From Allobrachymonas chironomi DSM 19884 (lineage in GTDB: Bacteria; Pseudomonadota; Gammaproteobacteria; Burkholderiales; Burkholderiaceae_C), in assembly GCF_000374625.1 (NCBI RefSeq), contig NZ_KB894769.1, positions 62,001 to 126,000 on the forward strand: a DNA stretch of 64,000 bases. The letters are read 5' to 3'. This document shows positions 48,185-56,869 of this stretch, one piece after another. Position 1 is the first letter of the stretch, and every line of letters starts with the position of its first letter. Under the pieces are notes generated by a model that saw only the letters and a list, made by a program, of their open reading frames with translations, was not told the DNA's origin and ran no database searches. A program made the translations under genes and the position numbers.

Positions 48185-51100
48185 GCGAATCACCCTTCTT
48201 GTTCGGATTGTCCCTGGAGACGGAATGGGAGGCCGTCCAGGCTTCCTCCTGGGCATGCACGCGCTGGATTTCAGCTTCACCCACGGTGTGCAGCTTCTTC
48301 GCCGTCAGCGTTTCGCTACGCGAGGTGTCCTTGAACAGCTTGCGCACCACGATGAAGAAGATCGGCACCAGGAAGATCGACAGGAAGGTACCGATCAGCA
48401 TGCCCCAGACCACGCCCGTGCCAATGGCACGCTGGCTGGCGGAGCTGGCGCCGGAAGCAAAGTACAGCGGCACCACGCCCAGGATAAAGGCCAGCGAGGT
48501 CATCAGGATCGGGCGGAAGCGCAGGCGCGCCGCCACCAGGGCCGATTGCACCACGTTCTTGCCAGACGCCTCCAGATCCTTGGCGAATTCCACGATCAGA
48601 ATCGCGTTCTTCGCTGACAGGCCAATCACCGTGATCAGGCCGACCTGGAAGTAGATGTCGTTCGGCATGCCACGCATCCAGACACCGAACAGCGTACCCA
48701 GCACGCCCAGCGGCACCACCAGAATCACCGACAGCGGGATCGTCCAGCTCTCGTACAGCGCTGCCAGGCACAGGAACACCGCCAGGATCGAGAAGGCATA
48801 CAGGATCATCGAGGAGGAACCGGCCTTCTGCTCGTCCAGCGACTGGCCGGTCCATTCAAAGCCGATACCCTGCTGCAGCTGGCCGGCCATCTTTTCCATT
48901 TCGGCCATGGCATCGCCCGAGCTGTAGCCCGGTGCCGCCATGCCGGTGATCTTCATCGCCGGATAGCCGTTGTAGCGCGTCACCTGCATCGGACCGGTAA
49001 TCCACTCGGCATTCACCAGGTTGGACAGCGGCACCAGTTCACCCCGGTTGTTCGGCACCGTCAGGCGCAGCACGTCGTCGGTGGACATGCGCATGGCAGC
49101 ATCGGCCTGGATCGTGATGCGCGACAGGAAACCCTTGTTCGGGAAGTCATTCACGTAGCTGGAACCCAGCGACGAGGACAACGTGCTGGCAATCGAGGCC
49201 ACGCTCACGCCCTGGGCGTAGGCAGCGTCGCGGTCAATCGTCAGCTGCCACTGCGGTGCGTCTTCCACGCCTTCAGGGCGCACACCGGCCAGCATCGGGT
49301 TTTGTGCGGCCATGCCGAGCAGCTGGTTGCGCGCCTGCAGCAGGGCATCATGGCCCAGCGCGGCACGGTCCTGCAGACGGAACACGAAACCGTTCGACGA
49401 GCCCAGTTCGGGAATCGCCGGCGGCGTCACGGCAATCATGAAGCCATCGCGCACCGCGCTCAGCGCGCCTGTAATGCGACCCGACAGCGACATCGCATCT
49501 TCACCCTTGCCGGAGCGCTCGCCCCAGTCCTTCAGCGTGGCAAACGCCAGCGCCATGTTCTGGCCCTGTCCGGAGAAGCTGAAGCCCTGGATCGACACCA
49601 GGTCGCTCACTTCCGGCTGCTGCATCACGAACTCGCCCGCCTGGGCCATCACGGCCTGCGTGCGCTCCTGGGTCGCGCCCGGCGGCAGCTGCGTGTTCAG
49701 GATCACCACGCCCTGGTCTTCCACCGGCAGGAAGGAGGTCGGCAGGCGCATGAACAGCAGTGCCACGCAGGCAATCACCGCCACATAGACGCCGACCGAG
49801 GCACCGATCTTGCGCACCACGCGCAGCAGGCCCGATTCATAAACCTTGGTGGTCTTGCGGAAGTTGCGGTTGAACCAGTTGAAGAAGGGACCGAACAGGC
49901 CAGTCTTGGGCGTATGGCCATGGCCCTTGGGAATCGGCTTGAGCATGGTGCCGCACAAGGCCGGCGTCAGCGTCAGCGCAAAGAAGCCCGAGAACGCGAT
50001 CGATACCGCCATCACGATGGAGAACTGGCGGTAGATGTTGCCAGTCGCACCACTGAAGAATGCCAGCGGGATGAACACCGACACCAGCACCACGGTAATG
50101 CCGACCACGGCACCGGAAATCTGGCTCATCGCCTTGATCGTGGCCTGCATCGGTGGCAAGCCCTCTTCAGCCATGATGCGCTCCACGTTCTCCACCACCA
50201 CGATCGCGTCGTCCACCACGATACCGATCACCAGCACCATGGCAAACATGCTCAGGATGTTGATCGAGAAGCCGGCAGCCAGCATCACGGCAAAGGTGCC
50301 GAGCAGCGCCACCGGCACCACGATGGTCGGGATCAGCGTGTAGCGGAAGTTCTGCAGGAAGATGAACATCACCAGGAACACCAGGCCAATCGCCTCCAGC
50401 AGCGTCATCACCACCTTCTGGATGGAGATCTTGACGAAAGTCGAGGTGTCATACGGAATTTTCCACTCCACGCCTTGCGGGAAGAACGGCTGCATCTCGG
50501 CCATGCGTTCGCGCACCGCTGTCGCCGTCGCCAGCGCGTTGCCCGACGAGGTCAGCTGCACGCCGATCGCCACCGACGGCTTGCCGTTCATGTTGGAAGA
50601 GAAGCTGTAGGTCTCGATACCCACTTCGACGCGGCCGACATCCTTCATGCGCACGGTCGAGCCATCCGGATTGGCGCGCAGCACCATGTTCGCCAGTTCG
50701 TCGGCGTTCGTGATCTGGCCCGGCACCACGATGGTGGCGGTCATGGTCTGGCCCGGCGTCGCCGGCAGACCAGCCAGGTCACCACCGGAAATCTGGATGT
50801 TCTGGCTCTGGATCGCGTTGCTCACGTCCTGCATCGACAGGCCGTAGCCCTGCAGCTTGCCCGGATCGGTCCAGACGCGCAGCGCCCGGCCGGAGGCAAA
50901 CAGCTGGGCGCTACCCACGCCCTCGATACGCTGCACTTCCGGCAGCACGTTGCGGTTCACGTAGTCGGCCACGTCGTCACGCGTCACGCTCTCCGAGGTC
51001 GACTGGAACGCCAGGATCATCAGGAAGTTGGAGCTTGCCTTGTCGACGCGTACGCCAATCTGCTTGACCACCGCCGGCAGCTTGGGCTCGACGCGCGCCA

Positions 51101-51431
51101 GGCGGTTCTGTACGTCCACCTGGGCCAGGTTCGGGTCAGTGCCCGGCTCGAAGGTGACGTTCAGCTCGCCAGGGCCGTTGGACTGGGCCGTGTACTCAGT
51201 GTACATCAGGCCTTCGGCACCGTTCATTTCGCGCTCGATCACGGCGAGCACGTTCTCGTCCAGCGTCTGCGCCGTGGCACCCGGATAGGTCGCGCTCACA
51301 CGGATGGTGGGCGGTGCCACCGAGGGGTACTGCGAGATCGGCAGTTGCGTGATCGACACGATTCCCGCCAGCATCACGAAAATCGCGATCACCCACGCGA
51401 AAATCGGACGCTCGATAAAAAACTTGGGCAT
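48177..51431 (-). CDS. RND multidrug efflux permease (AcrB/MexB type, HAE1)
   Basis: The inner-membrane proton-driven pump of the tripartite system. It starts MPKFFIERPIFAWVIAIFVML, the AcrB/MexB start, and has GIVVDDAIVVVENVERIM with the proton-relay Asp pair near 407-408. At 1084 residues it is ~35 longer than AcrB, owing to a hydrophilic C-terminal tail (after VRKLFKDTS). It follows the adaptor by 12 bases and overlaps the outer-membrane gene. Exact drug range is not predictable. Confidence 0.97.
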   Translation of the reverse strand: MPKFFIERPIFAWVIAIFVMLAGIVSITQLPISQYPSVAPPTIRVSATYPGATAQTLDENVLAVIEREMNGAEGLMYTEYTAQSNGPGELNVTFEPGTDPNLAQVDVQNRLARVEPKLPAVVKQIGVRVDKASSNFLMILAFQSTSESVTRDDVADYVNRNVLPEVQRIEGVGSAQLFASGRALRVWTDPGKLQGYGLSMQDVSNAIQSQNIQISGGDLAGLPATPGQTMTATIVVPGQITNADELANMVLRANPDGSTVRMKDVGRVEVGIETYSFSSNMNGKPSVAIGVQLTSSGNALATATAVRERMAEMQPFFPQGVEWKIPYDTSTFVKISIQKVVMTLLEAIGLVFLVMFIFLQNFRYTLIPTIVVPVALLGTFAVMLAAGFSINILSMFAMVLVIGIVVDDAIVVVENVERIMAEEGLPPMQATIKAMSQISGAVVGITVVLVSVFIPLAFFSGATGNIYRQFSIVMAVSIAFSGFFALTLTPALCGTMLKPIPKGHGHTPKTGLFGPFFNWFNRNFRKTTKVYESGLLRVVRKIGASVGVYVAVIACVALLFMRLPTSFLPVEDQGVVILNTQLPPGATQERTQAVMAQAGEFVMQQPEVSDLVSIQGFSFSGQGQNMALAFATLKDWGERSGKGEDAMSLSGRITGALSAVRDGFMIAVTPPAIPELGSSNGFVFRLQDRAALGHDALLQARNQLLGMAAQNPMLAGVRPEGVEDAPQWQLTIDRDAAYAQGVSVASIASTLSSSLGSSYVNDFPNKGFLSRITIQADAAMRMSTDDVLRLTVPNNRGELVPLSNLVNAEWITGPMQVTRYNGYPAMKITGMAAPGYSSGDAMAEMEKMAGQLQQGIGFEWTGQSLDEQKAGSSSMILYAFSILAVFLCLAALYESWTIPLSVILVVPLGVLGTLFGVWMRGMPNDIYFQVGLITVIGLSAKNAILIVEFAKDLEASGKNVVQSALVAARLRFRPILMTSLAFILGVVPLYFASGASSASQRAIGTGVVWGMLIGTFLSIFLVPIFFIVVRKLFKDTSRSETLTAKKLHTVGEAEIQRVHAQEEAWTASHSVSRDNPNKKGDSHD

Positions 51432-51443
51432 GGAGAGCGCTCC

Positions 51444-52733
51444 TTAGTTGGCCGATGCGGCAGAGGCGGGCTGGCTGGCTGCAGTGGCGGCCGGCGCTGC
51501 AGAAGCGCCAGAGGCGGCCGGCGCAGCGCCGGATGCGGCAGCAGCCGGAGCCGCACCCGGCCCGCTCTTCTCGGTATACGGCACGGCATTCACCTTGGTC
51601 ACGCCCGGGCGCAGCTTCATCACGCCATCGACGATCACCTGGTCACCGGCATTCAGGCCGCCGGTAATGATCCAGTTGCTGCCCTGGCTCGGGCCAACCT
51701 GTACCGGACGCGGGGCAAAGCTGCCGTCAGCAGCCACCACCAGCACGGTATCGCCCTGGCTGTTGCGCGTCACCGCCTGTTGCGGCACCAGCAGCGCATG
51801 CTCGAAGCGCGCCTGTTCCAGCTGCACGCGCACGTACAGGCCCGGGAACAGCAGGCGCTCGGGGTTGGGCACTTCGGCGCGCAGCGTCACCTGGCCGGTA
51901 CTCTCATCGACGCTGACATCGGCAAACATCAGGCGGCCGTTGTGCGCGTAGACGCTGCCATCTTCCAGGATCACCTTCACTTCCGGATTGGTCACGCCAC
52001 CGGCGGTGCCTTCGCTGAAGGAGCGGCGCAGCTTCATGATCTCGGTCGCCGACTGGGTGAAGTTGACCTTCAGCGTATCCAGCTGCTGGATGGTGGCCAG
52101 CAGCGTGCCTTCGGCGGCACGCACCAGCGCACCTTCGGTCGGGTAGCTGCGGCCGATACGGCCGGAGATCGGCGCCGTCACGCGCGCATAACCGACATTG
52201 ATCTGGGCGCTGCGCACCGCCGCCTGGCCGGCCAGCACCTCGGCACGGGCCGCCTGCTCCGCGGCCACGGCGTTATCGAATTCCTGCTTGCTGATGGCAT
52301 TGGCCGCCACCAGCGGACGATAGCGCTTCACCGTGGAGCTGGTCTGGCTCAGGTTGGCCTGGGCACGTGCCAGGCTGGCCCTGGCGCTTTGCAACGCGGC
52401 CGCATACGGTGCGTTGTCGATCTGGAACAGCGGCTGGCCGGCACGCACGTCACTGCCTTCGGCAAAGTAGACCCGCTGCACCACGCCATCCACACGCGCA
52501 CGCACTTCAGCCACGCGCATCGATTCCAGGCGACCCGGCAATTCCACCGTCTGCAGCACGGTGCTCGGCTGCACCGTGATCACGCCCACGGTGGGCGGCT
52601 GGTTCTGTGCCGCGCCCGCAGGACCACCTGCGCCCTCCTGCTTGTCGCCACAGGCGGTCAGGCTGAGCGCAGCTGCCACGGCAGCGGCCAGCGCCATGCC
52701 GCGCACGCGCTGGTTGGGATGGAAAGACATCAT
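51444..52733 (-). CDS. RND efflux periplasmic adaptor (AcrA/MexA type)
   Basis: A membrane-fusion lipoprotein that joins the pump and outer-membrane channel. The 429-residue protein has a lipobox SLTACG, the biotinyl-lipoyl halves VRARVDGVVQRVYFAEGSDV and VTAPISGRIGRS, an alpha-hairpin between them, and an Ala/Ser/Pro-rich end. I start at ATG 52733, after GGAGA. First gene of the operon, divergent from the repressor with an AcrR-like operator between. Confidence 0.95.
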   Translation of the reverse strand: MMSFHPNQRVRGMALAAAVAAALSLTACGDKQEGAGGPAGAAQNQPPTVGVITVQPSTVLQTVELPGRLESMRVAEVRARVDGVVQRVYFAEGSDVRAGQPLFQIDNAPYAAALQSARASLARAQANLSQTSSTVKRYRPLVAANAISKQEFDNAVAAEQAARAEVLAGQAAVRSAQINVGYARVTAPISGRIGRSYPTEGALVRAAEGTLLATIQQLDTLKVNFTQSATEIMKLRRSFSEGTAGGVTNPEVKVILEDGSVYAHNGRLMFADVSVDESTGQVTLRAEVPNPERLLFPGLYVRVQLEQARFEHALLVPQQAVTRNSQGDTVLVVAADGSFAPRPVQVGPSQGSNWIITGGLNAGDQVIVDGVMKLRPGVTKVNAVPYTEKSGPGAAPAAAASGAAPAASGASAAPAATAASQPASAASAN

Positions 52734-53040
52734 GCGGTTCTCCCTTTGGATCTTGGAATCGGGTTGTATGGGCGCCACGCGGCGCAAGGCTCTGAAAGAC
52801 AACGGCAAAGCGGCTGCATGCAGCAGCCACTGGTCAAGAACAGGCCCGTGCCGGGCCGTGCGGACATTTTATGTTCCGTCGGCCAACCGATAAGGGCGTG
52901 GCGCAACAGGACATTCCGCTGGCAGATCCAACATACATTCAAGAATGTATGTATATTGGCGACATCGGGACAAGCGCAAAGTATCGCAAAAAACTGAAGC
53001 CCCGCCATTTTATATGTCTTTCCCAGCCTGAGGAATCGCC
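52734..53040. other. Intergenic region between efflux operon and its repressor
   Basis: 307 bases between divergent genes, with the AcrR-like operator at 52931-52952 and TATATT at 52952-52957 as a likely -10 for the repressor. The 180 bases nearest the adaptor gene show nothing else recognisable. Confidence 0.7.
52931..52952. promoter_or_regulatory. AcrR-like operator
   Basis: ACATACATTC-AA-GAATGTATGT, a perfect 10-bp-arm palindrome. The arms match the E. coli AcrR box (ACATACATT...AATGTATGT) as I remember it. It touches a TATATT -10-like element for the repressor, so the gene is probably autorepressed as well as repressing the pump. Confidence 0.85.
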
Positions 53041-53670
53041 GTGAGAAGAACCAAGGAAGAAGCTGAACACACGCGGCAAAACCTGCTGAATGCCGCCATC
53101 ACGGTATTCAACCAGCGCGGCGTGGCGCGTACCTCGCTGGACCAGATCGCGCGCGCCGCCGGCGTCACGCGCGGCGCCGTCTACTGGCACTTCCGCAACA
53201 AGGAACACCTGTTCGAGGCCTTGTGCGAGCGTCACCTGGACCGCATGCACGACGAGATGAACCAGGTGCTGCAGCATGACAGCCCACAGGCCTGGGACGA
53301 GCTGCTGGAAACCTATATCCGCTTCCTCGAACAGCTGGCGGTGGATGGGCCGGAGCGCCAGTTCCTGTCCATTCTGCACCTCAAGTGCGAAGACGCCAGC
53401 GACATGGAAGGCATCACGCTGATCCTGAAGCGCTACCAGTACCTCTGGCACCGGCAGACGCTCCAGGCGCTGCACCTGGGCCAGCGCCATGGCCAACTGC
53501 CGGCCACGCTGCAGGTGGAACAGGCCTGCATCCTGCAGATGGCGACGTTTCTCGGCCTGCTCACCAACTGGCTCGGCGCACCTGACAGCCACGACCTGCC
53601 CGGCATGGCGCGTGCCATGGTGCACGCCACCATCGACATGATGCGCAGTCCTGCCTTGCAATCGGCCTGA
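53041..53670 (+). CDS. acrR: TetR/AcrR-type repressor of the efflux operon
   Basis: A 209-residue regulator starting RRTKEEAEHTRQNLLNAAI, the AcrR/TtgR/MexR-like N-terminal HTH (residues ~10-60, with GVTRGAVYWHFRNKEHLF). The ligand-binding domain follows. Start is GTG at 53041, with GAGGA six bases upstream. It is divergent from the adaptor gene. Binding of hydrophobic drugs to the C-terminal domain is expected to release it from DNA; this is family knowledge. Confidence 0.94.
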   Translation: MRRTKEEAEHTRQNLLNAAITVFNQRGVARTSLDQIARAAGVTRGAVYWHFRNKEHLFEALCERHLDRMHDEMNQVLQHDSPQAWDELLETYIRFLEQLAVDGPERQFLSILHLKCEDASDMEGITLILKRYQYLWHRQTLQALHLGQRHGQLPATLQVEQACILQMATFLGLLTNWLGAPDSHDLPGMARAMVHATIDMMRSPALQSA

Positions 53671-53769
53671 TGCCCTCCATCTGGGGCAAATCTGCGCCAT
53701 TCTGGTGCAGGCATCCTACAATGCGCGCACGTCCGAGAATGTTCGCAGCACCAGCCAAGGAGGCCCTGC

Positions 53770-54558
53770 ATGAAAAAAACCATTTCCGTCCTGCAGAAAA
53801 TGAAGCAGGAAGGCCAGAAGATGGCCATGCTCACCTGTTATGACGCCAGCTTCGCCAGCGCCATGTCCAGCGCCGGCGTGGACATCCTGCTGGTCGGCGA
53901 TTCGCTCGGCATGGTCTGCCAGGGCCGCAACTCCACCCTGCCGGTCACGCTGGACGACATTGTCTACCACACGCGCTGCGTGGCGCGCGGCGCCGGCGAT
54001 GCGCTGGTGCTGTCCGACCTGTCCTTTGGCAGCTACCAGCAGAGCAAGGAGCAGGCGTTTGACAGCGCTGTCGCCCTGATGCAGGCCGGCGCTGAAATGG
54101 TCAAGCTCGAAGGCGGCGCCTTCATGGCACCCACAGTCGAATTCCTGGTGGCGCGCGGCATCCCGGTCTGCGCCCACATCGGCCTGACGCCGCAATCGGT
54201 GCACACGCTGGGCGGCTACAAGGTTCAGGGCCGTGGCGACCAGGCCGAACGCCTGCTTCAGGACGCACGCGCCCTGTCCGATGCCGGCGCGCAAATGGTG
54301 CTGATGGAAATGGTGCCGGCCGAACTCGGCGCCAAGGTCACGCGCAGCATCCCGGCCATCACCATCGGCATTGGTGCCGGCAAGGACACCGACGGCCAGG
54401 TGCTGGTGATGCACGACATGCTCGACGTCTTCCCGGGCCGCAAGGCGCGTTTCGTACGCAACTTCATGCAGGACGCCAGTTCCATCCACGAGGCCTTTGC
54501 CAACTACGTGCAGGCCGTGCGTGATGGCAGCTACCCGGCACCCGAACACAGCTACTGA
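53770..54558 (+). CDS. panB: 3-methyl-2-oxobutanoate hydroxymethyltransferase PanB
   Basis: First step of pantothenate synthesis: ketoisovalerate to ketopantoate. The 262-residue TIM-barrel protein has [28 protein letters not shown] (metal-binding), [15 protein letters not shown] and [15 protein letters not shown]. Length is typical. It is followed by panC with 21 bases between. A TACAAT -10-like element is at 53717-53722. Confidence 0.97.
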   Translation: MKKTISVLQKMKQEGQKMAMLTCYDASFASAMSSAGVDILLVGDSLGMVCQGRNSTLPVTLDDIVYHTRCVARGAGDALVLSDLSFGSYQQSKEQAFDSAVALMQAGAEMVKLEGGAFMAPTVEFLVARGIPVCAHIGLTPQSVHTLGGYKVQGRGDQAERLLQDARALSDAGAQMVLMEMVPAELGAKVTRSIPAITIGIGAGKDTDGQVLVMHDMLDVFPGRKARFVRNFMQDASSIHEAFANYVQAVRDGSYPAPEHSY

Positions 54559-54579
54559 TTCCCCGAGTTTCCTGATTCC

Positions 54580-55428
54580 ATGCAGATCCTGACCACTGTC
54601 GAAGCCCTGCGCGCCTGGCGCAAGCAGGCTGGCACCCTTGCCTTCGTGCCCACCATGGGCAACCTGCACGCCGGCCATATCCAGCTCTGTCACACCGCCA
54701 TAGAGCGCATGCGCGCCGTGGGCGGCAAGGTGATCGTCTCCATCTTCGTCAACCCGATCCAGTTCGGCCCCGGCGAGGACCTGGACAACTACCCGCGCAC
54801 CTTCGAGGCCGATTGCGAAAAACTGCAGGCAGCCGGCGTGGACGCGGTGTTCCACCCGTCCGTGCCGGAGCTCTACCCGCAAGGCGAGCAGCAGTATTTC
54901 GTCGAACCGCCAGCGATCCAGAACCTGCTCTGCGGCGAGTTCCGTCCCGGCCATTTCCGTGGCGTCGCCACCGTCGTGACCAAGCTGTTCAACCTGGTGC
55001 AGCCCGATCTGGCCGTGTTCGGCAAGAAGGACTACCAGCAGCTCAAGGTCATCGAAGGCATGGTGCGCGAACTCAACATGCCGATCGAGATCCTCGGCGT
55101 GGACACGCAGCGTGCCGAGGATGGCCTGGCGCTGTCCTCGCGCAACGGCTACCTGAGCGATGCCGAACGCGCCGAAGCGATCCGCCTGCGCCGCACGCTG
55201 GAACAGCTGGCCGATGCGATCCGGCAAGGCCGCCGCGACTACCCTGCCCTGTCAGCCGAAGCCCAACAGCTGCTCGACCAGCATGGCTGGCAGACCGACT
55301 ACATCGCCATCAGCCGCCAGCACGACCTGCAGCCGGCCACGGCCGATGACCGCTCGCTGGTGATCCTGGCCGCCTCGCGCCTGGGCAAGACGCGCCTGAT
55401 CGACAACCTCGAACTCGACCTGGCCTGA
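54580..55428 (+). CDS. panC: Pantothenate synthetase PanC
   Basis: Joins pantoate and beta-alanine with ATP. The 282-residue protein has the ATP-binding PTMGNLHAGHIQL (HIGH-like), SIFVNPIQFGPGEDLDNYPRT, VFGKKDYQQLKVI, and LSSRNGYLS. Length is normal. It is the second gene of panB-panC and ends at a hairpin. panD is not in the window. Confidence 0.97.
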   Translation: MQILTTVEALRAWRKQAGTLAFVPTMGNLHAGHIQLCHTAIERMRAVGGKVIVSIFVNPIQFGPGEDLDNYPRTFEADCEKLQAAGVDAVFHPSVPELYPQGEQQYFVEPPAIQNLLCGEFRPGHFRGVATVVTKLFNLVQPDLAVFGKKDYQQLKVIEGMVRELNMPIEILGVDTQRAEDGLALSSRNGYLSDAERAEAIRLRRTLEQLADAIRQGRRDYPALSAEAQQLLDQHGWQTDYIAISRQHDLQPATADDRSLVILAASRLGKTRLIDNLELDLA

Positions 55429-55449
55429 TGCCGGCCGCCCACAACGACA

Positions 55450-55473
55450 AAAGGCTACCTTGCGGTAGCCTTT
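55450..55473. terminator. Bidirectional terminator after panC
   Basis: AAAGGCTACC / GGTAGCCTTT, 10-bp perfect stem with loop TTGC. T-runs are short (3-4) on both sides. It lies between panC and the small basic protein. Confidence 0.75.
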
Positions 55474-55512
55474 GCCGGTGGGTGCGCGCGACCGGATAGG
55501 CCGACGCCACCA

Positions 55513-55671
55513 TCAACCCTGGTGCGGACGCTTGCCGGGGCGCTTCTTGTTGCGGATGTGGGAGCCGCGCTCCTGGCTGCGACGCTGGCCGTCGCCCTGC
55601 TTGATGCGGGGGGCGCCCGGCAGGGGCGGAGTAGCCTTGCGATCGGCTTCGGTAACGATCTTGTTGCCCAT
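55513..55671 (-). CDS. Small basic protein, 52 residues
   Basis: Starts MGNKIVTEADRKATPPLPG with AGGAG seven bases upstream and ends RPGKRPHQG. It is rich in Lys, Arg, Gln, Gly and Pro, with no Cys and no membrane segment, so it is probably disordered and may bind nucleic acid. It lies between panC and the DedA-rhodanese gene, with its own RBS. No family recognised; I include it because the RBS and codon use look real. Confidence 0.6.
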   Translation of the reverse strand: MGNKIVTEADRKATPPLPGAPRIKQGDGQRRSQERGSHIRNKKRPGKRPHQG

Positions 55672-55756
55672 TTCTGACTCCTGGTGCAATTGTGGAAAAC
55701 CGTTGATATTACCGCATGCTGACCGTTCTTGCAGCAGATTCCGCATAAACCGGGGT

Positions 55757-56746
55757 TTATACGCCACGCTGCAGCACGACATCGGCCTTGTTGCAGCGCG
55801 CCGGCAGGTATTCCGATACCGGCTGCACGCCATGGCCAGCTTCCAGCCAGCCATCCAGCCCGCCCAGTAGCGGCCAGACCTGGCGGAAACCCAGGCCACG
55901 CAGCCGGCGTGCCGCCTGCGCCGCCGACACATCGCCCGGGCAGTTGCAATACACCACGATCGGGCGCTCGCGCTCCTCGTCGCTCATTTGTGTACGCAGC
56001 TGCGCCATGTCCACGCGCTGCGCACCCGGCAGGCCGTCCGGCTCCAGCGCCGTCATCTCCCGTGAGCGCACGTCCAGCACCAGCGGCTGCCAGCCCTGCT
56101 GCATGCGCTGCATCAGCTCCTCCGGCGCCATGCGCACGATGGACTGCACCTGCTTCAGGCGGTGCCGCTGCCAGATGCGATAGCCGCCAAACAGCACGAC
56201 CAGCACGCCCACCAGGCCGAGTGCCAGCCAGGTGGCCTGTTCCATCGCTGCCAGCACCTGCTCGATCTGGTGGCGGAACACCAGCCCCAGCACCAGATAG
56301 GCCAGCGTCCAGACCAGCGCCGCCACGGCGTCGTACAGCACGAACTGCCAGAACGGCATGCGCATCGCACCCGTCATCGGCGGCGCCACCAGCGACACGC
56401 CCGGAATGAACTTGGCCAGCACCAGCGAGCCGCCGCCCCAGCGCGTCAGCATGCCTTCACTTTCCAGCACGCAGCTGTCCGGCGACTGCGACACCCGGCA
56501 CACCAGACGCATGATGCGGCTGCCATAGTGGCGCCCCGCCGCATACCAGACCCAGTCGGCGATCACGTTGGCCAGTACCGATACCAGCAGCAAATCAATC
56601 AGCGCCATGCGTCCGGCCGCCACCAGGCCGCCGGCCACCACGATCAGTGGCGCCGCAGGCACCGGCAGGCCCACGCGTGAGGCCAGCGTGACCAGGAAAA
56701 CCAGCAGCACGCCGTGCTGGTGCAGCAGATCGATCAGTTCTTGCAT
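55757..56746 (-). CDS. DedA-family membrane protein fused to a rhodanese domain
   Basis: A 329-residue protein in two parts. Residues 1-205 are a DedA/SNARE-associated domain with several membrane helices, LPVPAAPLIVVAGGL and FIPGVSLVAPPMTGAM. Residues ~215-310 are a rhodanese domain with LVLDVRSREM and an active-site loop CNCPGDVSAAQAA. DedA proteins help move undecaprenyl or phospholipids across the membrane; the rhodanese part suggests sulfur transfer or redox sensing at the membrane. The order is DedA first, rhodanese in the cytoplasm. Confidence 0.88.
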   Translation of the reverse strand: MQELIDLLHQHGVLLVFLVTLASRVGLPVPAAPLIVVAGGLVAAGRMALIDLLLVSVLANVIADWVWYAAGRHYGSRIMRLVCRVSQSPDSCVLESEGMLTRWGGGSLVLAKFIPGVSLVAPPMTGAMRMPFWQFVLYDAVAALVWTLAYLVLGLVFRHQIEQVLAAMEQATWLALGLVGVLVVLFGGYRIWQRHRLKQVQSIVRMAPEELMQRMQQGWQPLVLDVRSREMTALEPDGLPGAQRVDMAQLRTQMSDEERERPIVVYCNCPGDVSAAQAARRLRGLGFRQVWPLLGGLDGWLEAGHGVQPVSEYLPARCNKADVVLQRGV

Positions 56747-56793
56747 TCGGGGCAGTCTTGCAGGGAATTGCAGGGAGAAACAGTGGAATCAAC

Positions 56794-56830
56794 AAAACCA
56801 GCCCCGCCTGCCGGAGCAGACGGGGCTGGT
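56794..56830 (-). terminator. Terminator of the catalase gene
   Basis: ACCAGCCCCG / CGGGGCTGGT with an inner CTGC/GCAG pairing; on the minus strand TTTTGTTG follows, 40 bases past the catalase stop. Confidence 0.8.
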
Positions 56831-56869
56831 GCAGACGGAGGTGGTCTCCGTCAAGCTGATCTTACGGCA

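Noticed and set aside
49302-52997. A 1231-codon open frame antisense to the RND pump and adaptor
   Set aside because: It mirrors the conserved efflux genes on the other strand; it is His/Arg/Gly-rich with no domain, an artefact of GC-rich third positions.
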